Shown here one piece after another: positions 20,395 through 33,600 of a stretch of DNA of 64,000 bases. The first letter of the stretch is position 1; each line of letters opens with the position of its first letter. Source of the DNA: Mastigamoeba balamuthi (Eukaryota > Evosea > Mastigamoebida > Mastigamoebidae); assembly GCA_902651635.1 (NCBI GenBank), contig CACRSC010000030.1, forward strand, positions 8,223 through 72,222, read 5' to 3'. The notes beneath the pieces were generated by a model. It had not been told where the DNA came from, made no database searches, and saw only the letters and a list, made by a program, of their open reading frames with translations. The translations under genes and the position numbers were made by a program.

Positions 20395-21082
20395 CGCGGT
20401 TGAGGCAGTGGTCTGAAGGAAGTCTGCTGATGGTTGAACGGAAAAAGAATGAACTAGAACATGAAACATGCAGGAAGTCGTGCACAGGAGATTTGCGGGC
20501 GCACTTTTGAATGGGGTCCCTTGGGGTACCCCAAACCCCATGCCCCAGAACTCCAATTCGTGAGTCAGGAGTCCCTGACAGGGCCTACATGTACCTAGCC
20601 CAGAACCAGCCTGTACAGGAACCACTCACTGTCAAACCTCCGAGATGCAATCATGCATTGGAACGCAGTTTCCAGAAAAAGATTGTCAACTGTGACGCAG
20701 AGCCGAGATCTAGAATCTCGATTGAGGGCTTTTAGTGATTTTGATTGGAGCAAGAATGTTAACAGATGGACGCAACGTTTTCACAATTTGAGTGAATCCA
20801 GTTAGTGTGTGAGTTAAGAATGCAGATAGTGGTCTCATCCATGTGTCTCTAATGGTGCGAGGGCGCTTCCCGGCCAAAGCTCCAGAGCACCCAGGTGCTG
20901 GGGTGTGCCTGGAATGCCTACAGGACCGCGTGGACACCTGAGTAGTGACATACTAAGTGGCAACCAACATCTTGCAGAGTAACACACACAGGAAATATGC
21001 ATTTTTTGTGGGCTGTACGATACTTGTGATGCCCGCTTGAACCTGTGACTGCATGAAGTCGCCGTGTGCTCATACGACGACC
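20395..21082. other. Intergenic region upstream of glycosyltransferase C
   Basis: No gene was recognised. A palindromic ggggtacccc within a run of G and C lies at about 20524-20540. Confidence 0.5.
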
Positions 21083-21774
21083 CTATTTGTTTTTATTTTG
21101 CAGAGCTTGCTCGGGGAGACGTGGGCGGGACACGCGACCTCTCAAAAGGAAAGCAGCACACACCAAGAGCACGATTCCCGTGCCTCCGTACAGCACCAGG
21201 ACAAACGCTTGGCCAACGACATCGCTCTCGCGCGAGCCGGGGACCCTGAACGCCCTCGTCCACGAGGCGTACGCGAACCCGTCTGTCATCTGCGGGTCGT
21301 ACCAGCACTCGTACTGCATCCCCACCGTCCTCGAGTTCCTCAGCTCTGGTTGGTCAAGGCCAGCACTGGTGAGTACGCCTGCAGCGCGTAGAAAGGAGTG
21401 TGCCATTGAGTGCGCTCCTAGCCTCCTCGTCTGTGCGTGACGTAGGTACTTATCTCCACGGGGAAGGCACTGCGATCACTTGCCGTCAGTTAGAGCACAG
21501 CAGCAGCGCCTCTTGCGTACAGCTTCTTGCCCTCTGCAGTGACGACGTCAACCACTGGCCACGTGGTGCCGATCGCATTGATGGCGGAGGCGCAGTAGCT
21601 CCAGGTGCCACTGGTGGGGTCGGACCTGGGAGAGCACGTGCCCCGTGTCCTGCGCAGGGGCCACCAGAGCCTGTCGTACCTCAGGTTGGGCGTCGGGAAC
21701 ACCAGGGCGTAGACCAGCGAGCAGACGCCCGCGAGCACGAGCACCATCACAGCAACCCCACGCACGGTAGCCAT
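21083..21774 (-). CDS. Small membrane protein with two hydrophobic helices, unknown function
   Basis: Exons 21774-21531 and 21378-21083 join in frame (phase 1) to give 179 residues, if the intron uses a GC donor (gcaaga) with acceptor gcgctgcag. The protein starts MATVRGVAVMVLVLAGVCSL, a signal anchor, and has a Cys-containing middle (CSPRSDPTSGTWSYC, MQYECWYDPQM). A second helix near the C-terminus (AFVLVLYGGTGIVLLVCAAF) is followed by a basic tail. The two helices bracket a roughly 110-residue domain that probably lies outside the cytoplasm. I recognise no family. A decayed exon 2 copy at 13757 next to glycosyltransferase A suggests that this gene travelled with the glycosyltransferases. 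Confidence 0.6.
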
Positions 21775-22205
21775 CACCTCCGTTTGCTCTGACTGGAGGA
21801 GTGCTACCCGGCGGATTCCCGAGTCGGTTTCGCGCTCACATCCAAGAGGAAATATCGGGCAGTTGGTTCGGGTTTTTTCTGATCCAGGAACGAGGGCGAC
21901 ACTCAGAAGACAATGACCCATCTTCTGTCACGGATCGTCTGGTGAGCGCGGTTGTTGTGTGGGTGTTCTGCTGTGTACCGTACCTGTTCCTGAGGGTCCC
22001 AACGCCGAGCATTTAATAGCATAGGGCAAAAACGGGCATTTTCTGCAAGGCAGAGGCTGGCAGGCCACAATGCTGTATTGCCGCTGCTGCGCACGGTACT
22101 GCTAGTGCCCAACAAAACACGAGTGGTGAGAATTGCGGGCCGTTGTCAGCCAGACGCCGCCTAGGCAGAGCAGGGCTGGGCTGAGCAGGGGGACGTGTGC
22201 TGTGC
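21775..22205. other. Intergenic region, no gene seen
   Basis: Upstream flank of the small membrane-protein gene and 3' flank of cactin. Only short frames are present. Confidence 0.5.
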
Positions 22206-24345
22206 TCAGCGGCGGTAGCGGTAGCGCTTGAAGTTGAACCAGAGGTGGAGGATGCCGCGCTCGAAGACGCACTTGAAGCCGCGCCTGTGCGAGAACTCCC
22301 ACTCGCGGTTGACGATGCGGAACGCGATGTCCTCGTAGGGCGGCCCCGCGTGTATGCGCAGGATGCACATCTCGGGGTTGCCGTCGGGGTCCGGCCCGAG
22401 GTGGTACTGCGGGGCCTTGGCCTTGTCGATGAGGTCCGGGTAGAAGAGGTTGAACTTGTAGCCCTGGACGATCTTGGGCGGCGGGTTGTCGTGGTCGTAG
22501 TGGCTCTGGTTGTACTTGTTCCAGTCGTACCCCGTGTGCACGCGGTTGAAGAACCGCGGCTTGCGCGGCCGGAACTTGTCGTGCCACCACTGCGCCGCCT
22601 GCTGCCCCGCGGCCGCTGCTGCCGGCACGTCCACCGTCGCGCAGAAGGCCTCCTCGTCCTCCTCCATCGCCCGCCCCTCCTCCTGCTTGTACATCTCCTC
22701 CTCGGTCAGCTCCCGCTCCCCTCCGGCCGCCCCCGACGGCCCCGACGGCCCCGCAGAGGCCGCGGCCCCTGCAGAGGCGGCGGCAGAGGCGGCAGCGCCC
22801 GCCTTGGCCCGCAGCTTCGCGGCCTCGGCGGCGACGACCTCTGCGCGCCTGCGCTGCTGCTCGCGGAGGTCCTCCTCGGGGTCCACCGCCTCCTCGTCGC
22901 CCACCTCGTCCCCGGGCCGCAGCAGCAGCGGGCTCAGCCCCTCGGCGTCGGCCTGCGCGGCCGCAGCAGCGGCAGCCGAGGCAGCGGCAGCGGCGGTGGG
23001 CTCGGCGGTGGCCTCGCGGAGGCGGCGCTCCTTGTCGTCGATGCGCGCGAGGCCGTCCTGCAGCTGCTCGGCCCTGCGGCGGCACTCGTCGGCGTCCGCG
23101 GGGGCCGCGCCGTCGGCGGCGGGCTGCTGGGCGGCGGCGGCATCGCGGGCGCGGGCCTCGGCCTCGACGCAGGCGAGGAGCGCCTGGAGGACGAGCCTGT
23201 GCGTCTCGCGGAGCGTCGCGCGCGCGTGGTGGACGGCCAGGCGCGCCAGCAGCGCCTCCCAGTACTCGACGTCGACCGTGTTGCCGCCCTCGACCTTGCG
23301 GAGCACCTGCGCGCGTATGTCCTCGAGCTGCTCGGCCGTCTTGCTCTGGAACATCGCCCCCACGTCGGCCAGCACAGCGCTGCTCACGCCGCTCTCCCGG
23401 TCCCGCGCCTCGCGCCGCACCCGCGACAGCTCGTCGTCCACCACCACCGCCAGCGCCCGCCAGAACGGCCCGTAGCGCGCGTCGGCGCCCTCGAGGTCCA
23501 CAAACGCCCGCACGTCGTCGCGGAGCTCGCAGAGGCTCGCCTCGGCCTCGGCCCCGCGCGCCAGCGACGCCACCACAGCCGTCGGGTCCTCCACGCACAG
23601 CGGCGCGTCCGCCTTCATGTGCAGCGTCACGTAGATGCGGTCCACCGGCCGCGGCCTCCCCTGCTGCACCCGCAGCTCGCTCCGCAGCGCTGCCTGCAGC
23701 CCCCGCAGTCAGATTCCAGGAATCTAGATATTCGGCGCGAAGATGCGGGTATCCAGACTACAGGAATCTAGATACACGGATTCCAGGAATCTAGATACCC
23801 CCGAGGAAGATGCGGGTATCTCGCGCCTGCTTCATGTAGAACTCCTCCTCCTTGCGCTCCCAGTCGCCGTGCTCGGCCATGGCGGCCTCGCGCTCCATGA
23901 CCTCGCGCTCCTCCTCGAGCTGCGCGCGCTCGGCCTCGCGCTCGACGCGCCTGCGCTTGGCGAGCTCGAGCTCCTCGGCGAGCCGCTGGCGCTGCCTGCG
24001 CTGCTCCCTGCGGGGGTCGAGGCCCCGCCGCCGCTGCTCCGCCTCCTTGGCCCGCCACACGAACCGCTCCCCCAGCCGCGGGTCGTTGAACGGGTTCGCC
24101 CCCTCCCCGTACGCCGCCGCCGCCGCCAGGGGCGCCGCCTCTGGGGCCGCTGGTGCCGCGGAGGAGGCGGCGGGGCTGGGGGAGCGTGGGCGCTTCTGCT
24201 TGCCGCTGCGGCTGCGGTGCCTGTGCCGCTGCTTGTGCCGCTTGCTCCGCTCCTTCCGCGCGTCGCTCTCCGAGGAGCTGCTGCTCGACGACGGGCTGCT
24301 GCTGCTGCTGCTGGGGCTGGGCGACCGCCGGTGGTGCTTCCCCAT
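22206..24345 (-). CDS. CACTIN: Cactin, spliceosome-associated protein
   Basis: Exons 24345-23799 and 23689-22206 give 676 residues, with the acceptor at the second of two adjacent cag triplets. The N-terminus is an SR-like Ser/Lys/Arg-rich tract (MGKHHRRSPSPSSSSS), followed by NPFNDPRLGERFVW and a long charged coiled coil. The centre matches the cactin mid domain (GRPRPVDRIYVTLHM, VEYWEALLARLAVHHARATL). The C-terminal domain is highly conserved: KPRFFNRVHTGYDWNKYNQ, NPPPKIVQGYKFNLFYPDL, GPPYEDIAFRIVNREWEFSH and the exact terminal WFNFKRYRYRR. Cactin acts in pre-mRNA splicing with spliceosome components; its conservation fits the intron-rich genes around it. Alanine-rich linkers make the middle longer than usual. 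Confidence 0.93.
23700..23812 (-). repeat. Duplicated exon-intron junction inside the cactin intron
   Basis: Two copies of a roughly 45-base unit (gatacccgcatcttc, then tctagattcctggaatc) lie in tandem. One spans the true end of exon 1 and its donor; the other lies wholly inside the intron. Confidence 0.7.
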
Positions 24346-24606
24346 CGTTGGCTTGGCCGCGCGCGCAATGCACGGCTCCCCTCTCTCGGAAGATGCTCTC
24401 AGATTTCTCTATCTTCATAGAATCTTGACGTAGATAACAGAATCTCGACAAGACGGATCCAGCACAGAACGTCATCTAAAAACCTGAATGCTCATTATCT
24501 CACGCACACAGTCTCTGCTCACAACGTCATCTAACCCACACACTCTATTCTTACACAGTCTCACAGTCTCACTCCCACACTCACTCTCACGTGTGCGGGG
24601 GTGGGG

Positions 24607-27600
24607 TCAGTCGGTGATCTTGGTGGGCTTGAGCTGGAGGGAGAGGTCTGTGACGGCGGTCTCGTCCTGGAGCAGGCGCATCATGACGACCTCGGAGACG
24701 TCGTCGACGAGCGTCAGGCCGAGCAGCTGCTGGAACGTGATGACCATGAACTTCTTGACCTTGGGCGAGATGTCCTGGAACATCTTGCCGCCCGACTTGC
24801 CCTGGCTGAAGTTGGTCAGGAACGCCACGACGGCGACGAGCAGCGTGTTGATGACGGCCTTGAGGATGTCGCCGCCGCGGAAGAGCTGTATGCCCAGGAA
24901 GATGAACGCGAAGAGGAACACGAGCAGCAGGAGGCTCAGGAAGAGGTAGAGCGCCAGCTGCGCCTTGGTCACCCCGAAGACGCTCTTGACCTGCGACCGC
25001 ATGTAGTCGCGCGTGCACTCGGCGCAGAGGTCCTGCACCTCCGAGTCGGGCCGCGACAGCTTCTGGAACTGCTCCTTGACCCGCGCGTGCACCTGCTCGC
25101 AGATGTAGAAGAACATGTCGTTGAGCTGCTTCTCGATCTCGCCCAGCAGCCGCACCCCCGCCTGCACCACCTTGGCCCCCTTGCCTGCGCCCGATGCGTG
25201 AGTCTCCAGTTCCCCCAAGGCTTAGCTCAGGCCTCTCCCTCTCTGGCGCGCGCACCGAGGAAGGCGTCGAGGCCCTTGACGGTGTCCTGGCTGCGGATGA
25301 GCACCGAGTGCACGATGTCGTGGGCCTTGCCCAGCGTGTGCTCGAGGCAGCCGTAGTTGAGGGCCCCCGAGAGCGCCTGCATGCCGCGCACGGCCCGCGT
25401 CGTCAGCGCGTCGGCGTTGCTGACGGGCCAGTCCACGAGCGCGCGCCTCGCGTCGGCCGCAACGGCGTCGGGCGAGTCGGCCATCGCCCGCAGCGTCTCG
25501 ATGACCTCGTCGGGCCGCATCGAGTGCGCCACCGTGCGGCACAGCACCTCCTCCACCACGTGCGGCGCTGCGAGGTCCACGTCCACTGCGCACGGCACAG
25601 AGTCAGCGGAGACAGGGACGAGCGCCCACACAGGTCCCTTTCCTCCCGCTCACCGATGCAGAGCTCGAGTATCGAGGGCAGAGAGCGCTCTGGGTCAGCA
25701 GCGAGCTTGCCGAGCACGTCGCCGAAGAACACAGAGGCCGTGTTCCTCCAGCGCTGGCCCTCCTGCGCAGCAGAGGCGGCCAGCAGGGCGCTGAGCCCCT
25801 GCCTGGTCTCGGCCATCCCCTCCAGCGAGGCGGACCCCAGGAACCGGCCCGCCGTGGCCACCGCACCCCTCAGCTCCGAGACGGGCTTCTCGAACAGCGC
25901 GAAGAGCTGTGCACTGTTAGCCGGCAGGTAGGCCCTGAGCTCCGACAGGGGCCCGCTCAGCCACGCCTTGGCGATGGTCGTCTGCGCGTCCTCGGCGCCG
26001 TCGTCGCCGACCCTGTTCCAGTGCATGAAGCGCGACGTGCCCGACAGGAGTCCCGGGGACAGCAGCGTGCGGAAGGCGGCCTTGTCGCCAGTGAACAGGA
26101 GGCCGTGGAAGAAGCTAGCGACGTTCTGCGGCTGCATCTGCACCGAGAACTTGCCGCCACGGGGCAGAGTGTGGCAGATGAGCCGCGACACCAGTTCGTT
26201 CCAGTGGCTGTGGCACAGGGATGTCAGACTTGGGCAGTGCAACGGTCTGTAGGTGTTTCGCACTTGGAGAGGCTCCGCAGGAATGGCGTGGCGTGCTTGA
26301 GGAACGCCATCAGCCTCGACGGGGTCGACTTCAGGGGGTCGAACGCCGTCTCGATAGGAAAGAGGATGAGGGCGATCACTGCGTGCCATGGCATCCGGTG
26401 AGAACCCCCCGGCGGATGGGCGCGAGAGACGCACTGAGGTCCTTGTAGAGCACGCGGGGCTTTGTTGGAGGTGAGCTCAGCTTGCTCAGGACGAACGGGG
26501 GCTCCTTGTCTTTGAAGTGCAAGGCGACTACCTTGCGCATCTCGGCCAGCGCCTCCTCGAACGACTTGTGGTCCTCGATGAGGTACTTCTCCAGGTCGTT
26601 GTGGATCTGTTGCTGCCCGTCAGACACGCCCTCTGGGGAGGAGTGCAATTGCTTCTGGGACCTGCATGATGCTGTTGGCGTAGCGGACGACGGCCTTGTC
26701 CTGATTCGCCGTCTCGCGTATGGACTTCATGATGGCATGAACTGCGTTGCAGATGGCTGCAGGCTTGGGGTTCTGACGGTGTGTGAGACTAAGTTCATTC
26801 GCTGGGTGTTTCGTCCGCACTGTTCCGGGACTGAGCAAGGCGAGAAGGTCGTCCACCTGCTTGGCGGCCTCGGTAATGTTCGAGGGCAGCGTGCTCTTGA
26901 CGCTGACGCCCAGCCGCAGCGGCTTGAACACGATCGAGTTGACGAAGGTCCTGTAGAGGTCGACCTCCTTGGTCGTCGCGCACCACCTGTTGACGAAGAG
27001 CGCGGTGCCCTCGGCCTCGGCGTCGTCGAGGCTCCTGCCCTCTGCCTCCGCGTCCCTCCGCAGGGTCGCCCAGAGCTTCTGCGGCGCGTCCTCGAAGGCG
27101 TACCACAGCAGCGGCTCCACCAGCGCGTGCACAATGCAGTTGAAGAGCTCCGTGTGCACTTCGAACCTCCCGGTCGCCGACCAGATCGAGTCGTCGACGA
27201 GCGCCTCGAGCTTTTTGAACACGTGCCACGCAACCTCTTCGAACCTCTGCTGGCAGCGTTCAGCGCGGTGCGGGATGTGGGCAGTGCAGAGGAGGGGAGG
27301 GGCAGCTTTGCCTTTGCGTCGGCCTCGAGGTCCTCCCAGTGCTCGGCCTCGGAGAGGTACCAGAGCAGCATGCGGGTGACGCAGTAGGGCCGCACGAGCT
27401 CCATGCGGTTCTTGAGGGCGAGCAGGTTCTCCACGAGCTGCCGGATGACGCTGCCGCGCACCTCCTGGGCAAAGGCAGGGAAGCTGAGGTACGCGAGGAT
27501 GAGGTCGCACTCCTTGCCGTCCTCGGGCTCCCAGCCGAGCATGACCTGCATCAGCGCCGACACCCACGGGTGCACGCTGTCTGCGAACAGGGCGGCCCCC

Positions 27601-30600
27601 TTGTCCGAGTCCGCGTCCGAGAGCGACCGCAGCATGTCCTTGGCCACGACCCACAGCGCTCCCGTGCTCTCGAGCAGCTCCCTCTGCAGGCGCACCAGCG
27701 GCTCGCGGACCGTCGAGAGCGAGGCGGCGAAGGGCCTGCAGAGGATCGACGAGACCAGCTGGTTGGGCGTGAAGGCGTAGCCCAGGACGCCCTCGACAAA
27801 GGCGCCGACGACGGCGGCAAAGTCGTAGTACTCGTACAGCAGGTCGACCTTGCTGTTGAACGCGAGGATGTCGTACGTCTCGAGCACCCCCTTCATCTGC
27901 TGGAACCAGCCCACGCGGTGCATCGGGTCTCTCGGCAGCCGCACGAAGCGGGGGCGCCTCAGCGCAGCCGCGAATGTCTGGACCATGGGGGACGCCCAGC
28001 AGTCCACCGTCTCCATCGCAGCCCGCTGCATGTCCGCCAGCGTGCCCCCGAGGACGGAGAACGTCTGCTCGCACAGGACGCCCTGCAGGGCCTCTAGGCA
28101 CGTGCTGATGAACAGCTTGGACGCGCCCGCGGCGTCGATGAGGCCCACAAGCCCCGAGAGCACGTTGGGGATCTGGTCCTCGAAGACAACGCGCGACAGC
28201 ACCTCCTTGAACTGCACTATGCTAGTGCTGGTCCAGATCTGAGCCGCAAGGGGGAGGTGTGAGCGAGGGCACAGCGCCTGCAACGGAGGGCGAGCTACCA
28301 GTGTTCCCTTCTCCGCCGGGTGGACCACGCTGGCCACGGACTTGGAGAACTTGTCTTGGAACGTCCGCCCCGCGTACTGCCACGACTCGTGCACCAGCTT
28401 CAACGCGATTCCAGGGCCGCCCTTGTGGTGCGCGATAACGGCCCGGAAGGCCGTCAGGAACAAGGCCTCGCACAGGTCCTGCAGCTCCTTCACCTTCAGC
28501 TGCGCAGTTGTGAGTGCACGCGGCTGACGAACAGAGCTGTGCGCACCACCGAGTCGGCGTCGCATTTCTTGGACAGGAAGACATCGACCTGCTTGGAGAC
28601 CTGGCCGAGCAGCCACTCGATCTTGGCGGGGTCGCCGAAGTGCGCCCTCAGCGTCTGGTGTGGAAGCAGGCCGATGAGGTTCTGCACGAGGACCGTGCCC
28701 GAGAACTTCTCCTTGGCAGCGCCCTGGGCCGGGCCCGCGAACTCGGGAGTGGCTGCGGAGAGGAGCTCCTGCGTCGAGACGACCGTCGCGGCGTCCCAGC
28801 AGAGCGATGTCATCCACGTGGTCAGGCCCTCATAGAACTCCTTGGCGTCTGCCCGGTGTGCTGCTGTGTCAGAGAGGAGGTGTGTGTGTCTGCGCCGGGG
28901 AGGCGTGGTTACCCTCGGGGGACAGGAAGCGAGGGGTCCTGATGCTCATGCTCCTGGAGGACGAGGGCACGTCGTCCTCCGAGATGAGCTTGATCTCCTG
29001 GACGACGGACGAGACGAACAGCCTGCACGTCTCTGGGACAAGGATGTCGGGGTTGAACACCTCAGCGGCCACCGCCTGGAGCTCCATGAACGCCGACTCG
29101 TCGCCTGTCAGCATGGCGTTCATGCAGTTCTGAAGTCCCCCGTGTCAGTCCACTCGGCCAACAGCGGCACCGCGCGACGCCGTACCTCGAGGATGCGGGC
29201 GATGAGGGACGGCAGGGAGGCGGTGTGCGCAAGGGCGATCTCGACGCAGCGCTCCAGCGACTGGTTGAGCGCAGTTTCGAAGAGCGTCTGGAAGAACTCG
29301 ATGTCCGCGAGCCCGGCGTTGTTGACGAGCTGCTCGCAGATGGACTGACGCGAGTGGTTCGCGTAGGAGCTCAGGATCTGCCCGTTTATGGCCTGTATGG
29401 CCATGTCCACCACATTCGATGCCTCTGGCAGCATCGAATTGGCCTCAAATACCTTCTCGGACACCTTCGTGCAGAGCTCGATGCAGCTCCACCTGTTGTG
29501 ACGCAAAACGGTAAGGCTATGGTTGGCGCTAGTGCGGGAGTGGCCAAATTACTTGTTGTCGAAGGCGACGGTCAGGTCGCGGGACAGGCTGGATGTGAGC
29601 GACTCCATGTCGAGGGTCTTGCGGTCCTCCGAGGTCATCCGCAGCGGGCTGGTGGGGAAGAACTGAGAGTACAGGGACAGCGCTGCCCCAGCCACGAAGT
29701 TCTCCGTGTCGAAGTGCGAGTAGTTGAGCAGCAGCACCTCGAGCACCGGCGTCGCTAGGTCGCCTGGACTGAAGAACAGCTGCGCTACCGCTGGCTGCCC
29801 GTCCTCGTCCTCGTCCTGTGTGAGTTATGTCATCAGCCACACTGGTCGACCACACACTCGGGCCGAACTACGTGCCTTCTTGGCGACTACCTTGTCCATC
29901 ACCTGGTCGAAGACCTCCGAGTCTGTCTCGAGCATGTAGGCCACAGAGGAGGCGAGGGACCGCAACAGATCGACAACCACAACGCGCTTGGCCACTGTGG
30001 CGTCGTCCACGGGGATCTTTGCGAGGACATCGGCCATCGCGGTGCCCTCGAGGTCGCTGGCGATGGTGTCCCAGAGCGACAGGCACGACATCTCGCTCAA
30101 GTTCTCGATGCCGCTCACCACCTCGGGCAGCACGTGCTCCCGGAAGAACTGGCGCACCGCGGACCGCATGTGCGTCTTGGCGAGGTCCTGGATCATCGGC
30201 ATGCAGGCCTTGAGCACCTGGCTCTTGGCCACCGGCGTGAAGAGCCGGCACATCTCCTTGAGGATCTGCCCTGCGAGCTCCTGCTTCTTGGTGCGCTGGC
30301 GCAGCAGCTTCTGGATCTTGTCCGCCGTCTTGGCGGGCACCGGGTCGTCGAAGAAGGCCGCCAGGAACCACCCGGCAAAGTAGTCTTCTGTGATACCACG
30401 CACAACAGAGAAAACGGCCTGCTGGCTCGGGATGCCCTCGACCAAAAGGGCCTTGACCTTGGCGACGAGAGCGCCGAAGTCCACGGCGTCATCCTCGTAA
30501 GCCTTCAGGATGCCGGTTAGCGCCTTGGACAGGTCCGCGTCCTCCTCGATCCTGCGTGGATGGTTCTCAGGCGGCCGCCGCAAAGTGCAGGCAAGCGAGA

Positions 30601-33600
30601 CTCACAGTAGGGCGAAGCGGTCCATCATTTTGCCGGTGATGATGTCCCAGCGGTTGAGCGGAGAGAGGTAGTTCTTGCCGTTGACTCGGGGCACGTTGTC
30701 CGCGACGCCCAAGGCCCGCGAAAGAACGTCCAGTTTTGTGCCCCTGAGCTTATCCGCCAGCAGGTGGAACAGGTCGTCAAAGGCCGTCGAGTCTTCGGCG
30801 TCCTGCTCGAGGCAGTCCTTGGGGAACTTGTCGCTGACAGCGTCGACCGCGTCCAGAAGGTCGTCCGAGTGGAAGTAGTCCCCCGCGTTGCGCAGCAGCG
30901 ACTCGGCAACGAACCCACCGATGCCATCGAGAAGAACTCTAGGAGAAGGTCAGGTATGGGCGAGAGTGAGCGGATGAGGCCTACTGCGGAGTGAGATCTG
31001 CTGGGATGATGTCGCCCGAGGGGAGCAGGCTGTCCGCCAGCGCCATCTTGATGTGCAGCCTGGCCTCCGTCTTCCGCCCGGGTATGAGCTTCGCAGCGGA
31101 CCCGACGATCTGGTTGGCGGCAGAGGAGACCTGGTCGTGAGCAGCGCGCTGGGCCTCAGGTGGGCTGGGAAACCTCTGTTGCGTTGAGCTCCACTTTGAG
31201 CCGGTTGATCAGGTAGACGAGGCCCTCCTTCTCCGAGACGCGGGTCTCGGCCGCGGCCTTGCCCGACGCGAACAGCATCTCGTCGACTATGTTCCCCATC
31301 GACAGGACCTCGCCCGAGATGTACTTCATCATGTCGATGATCATGTCCTTGGCGATGCCCGCCTTCTGCGCCGCCGGCAGCTCGCTGACGAGCTCGGCCT
31401 TGAGCTTCATCGCCCACGTGTCCTGCGAGCACAGGAAGACGCTGTGTATCTCGTCCAGCAGGTCTCCCAGGACCTTGTCGCTGGACCTCAGCAGCACCAG
31501 TTTGCTGGCCTCGATGACCTCGGACATGGCTGTCAGCGCGTGCCTCTGCATCTGGTCCACAATGTCCTGTGTGCCCGAGTGTTCTGTGTGAGTCACAGCG
31601 CCGCGGGGCTGCTGCGCCTACGGTTGGGATGCTGGAGAGAGCCCGCGGCAGGGTGGTGGAGAGCTGCAGGCTGATCTTGTTGACAAAGTAGTTGGCGAAG
31701 TTCTGGGCGCGCAGCGACTTCATGACGTCGACGGACCCCCAGCGGAAGAAGGCCTCGAGGTTCTTAAACGGGACCACCGCGGCAGCGAAGGTGTTCTTCA
31801 GAATGCGCTCGATGGTGGGCTCGCTGGAGCTGTCCTTGATCCTGTTGAGGACGCCCTCGAGGTAGCACTGGGGATTACCGAGGAACAGCAGCATCCGCGA
31901 CAGGACCCTGCACAGAAGCTCGCGCCACGGGATCAGCGCGATGACCTGCGGGCGGAGTGTCAGTCGAGCCTTCCAGAACCCGCAGCGACGAACCATCTCG
32001 AGGACTGCCTCCGGGACGACAGTGTCCTTGAGCTCCCTCTGCACCAGTGTGCCGACATCAGAGCGCCGGATTACGTCGCGGAAGTCGGCGAAGATGCCCG
32101 TGAGGAGGGCCCTGAGAGACATGGCGCTGATGCACTCGGTCGCGCGGGGCTTGTTTGACAGTCCGAGCGTCTCGAGCACGCAGTGGAACTCGTCCTTTAT
32201 GTCGGCGAGGCCCCGCAGGCTCTCAGCAATCGCCGTGATCGCTGCCCTGCTGTTGGTATCCATCGAAGGCGTGCTCTGTGCGAAGGGGTCAATCGTTCCG
32301 GAGCTACAGCTCACGATGAAGAGAGCGCCACACCTTCTTGAGCGCTGACTCCATCTTGGCGAAGAGGTCTTGGATGTACTGCTCGGCGTCCTTGCGGCTC
32401 GTGAACGGCTGGCGGCTCTCGGCCTTGATCAGGCTCAGCGCGAACAGTTTCAGCAGCGCGGCCGAGAGGAACTTGCGGCCAAAGGCCTCGCCGCCGTCTG
32501 TTCCCGCGAGCTCGGCCGACATGTAGCCCCAGACGCCGTTCTGGACGAGCTTCAGGTACGGCACCGACCACCCGTCGATCTGCTTGGCGACGGCGAGCAG
32601 CTCCTTCTTGGCCCCCTCGCGCCTGCGGACGCTCGTCATGGCCGAGTTCTTGATGGCCGTCTGGCCCGCCTTGAAGATGTTCCCCACGCGCGCCCCGATG
32701 ACCGACGAGGCGATCGTGGAGAAGAGGTGCACGACCGCCGGGTAGAAGTCCTCGCGCAGGATGATGTCGCCCGCGAGCCTCTGCAGGCGGTCGGCGAAGT
32801 TCTTCGTCATCTCGCCGCGCTTGTTGCAGAAGGACATGACGAAGCTGGAGATGTCTGGCAGGCACTCCTGCTCGTGGACGTAGCGCTCCACGACGTGCCG
32901 GATGGCGTCGGTGAGCTCCTGCTCGGGCAGCGCCGCCTTGTCGGTCATCGTCATGTAGAGCAGCTGCGTCGCGGGGTTGTCGATCGACAGGCAGCGGATG
33001 ACGAGGTCATGCAGGATGGGGAAGAGCTCCTTGAGCAGAAACCGCTCGCTGTAGGGCTTAAGGGGGGCAAATAGGATCTCCTGCAGCTGCGCCGAGAGCC
33101 CCTTGACGGGGCTCAGGATCTCGGCGATGTCCTCGCGGCTGGCGACGAGGAGCGGCGCGAACAGCTTCGTGAGGATCTGGTCCGAGATGGTGAAGACGCT
33201 GTACTGCATCTCCATGTAGTACGAGTCGAGCAGGTGCTCGAAGAACAGGTCCTCGAGTGCGTTAGTGGTCGCCTTCTCGACCATCCCAGTGAAGGTCTCC
33301 TCTGGCCTCGGGCTCGAGCTCTCCTTCTCGATGTGTGCAGCGCGGGCCTTTGCTGCTTCCATCGCCTCGATTTCCTACGGAGGGGCTGAGTGAGTTAAGG
33401 AGCTCAATTGACTTCGTTCGATCGCTTACAATTGCCGCGGCGCTGACGGGCGGGACGGCAGAGACTGATGGAGCCTCGGGTGCGGGCAGCACTCCCTCCT
33501 TCTGCTTCTCGCGGATGATGGCGCGGTTCGCCCTCAGCAGCTTCGACTTGGCGTTGACGCCGGCTACGGTCTTCTGCTTCAGGGGGTCGAGCCGAGCGAG

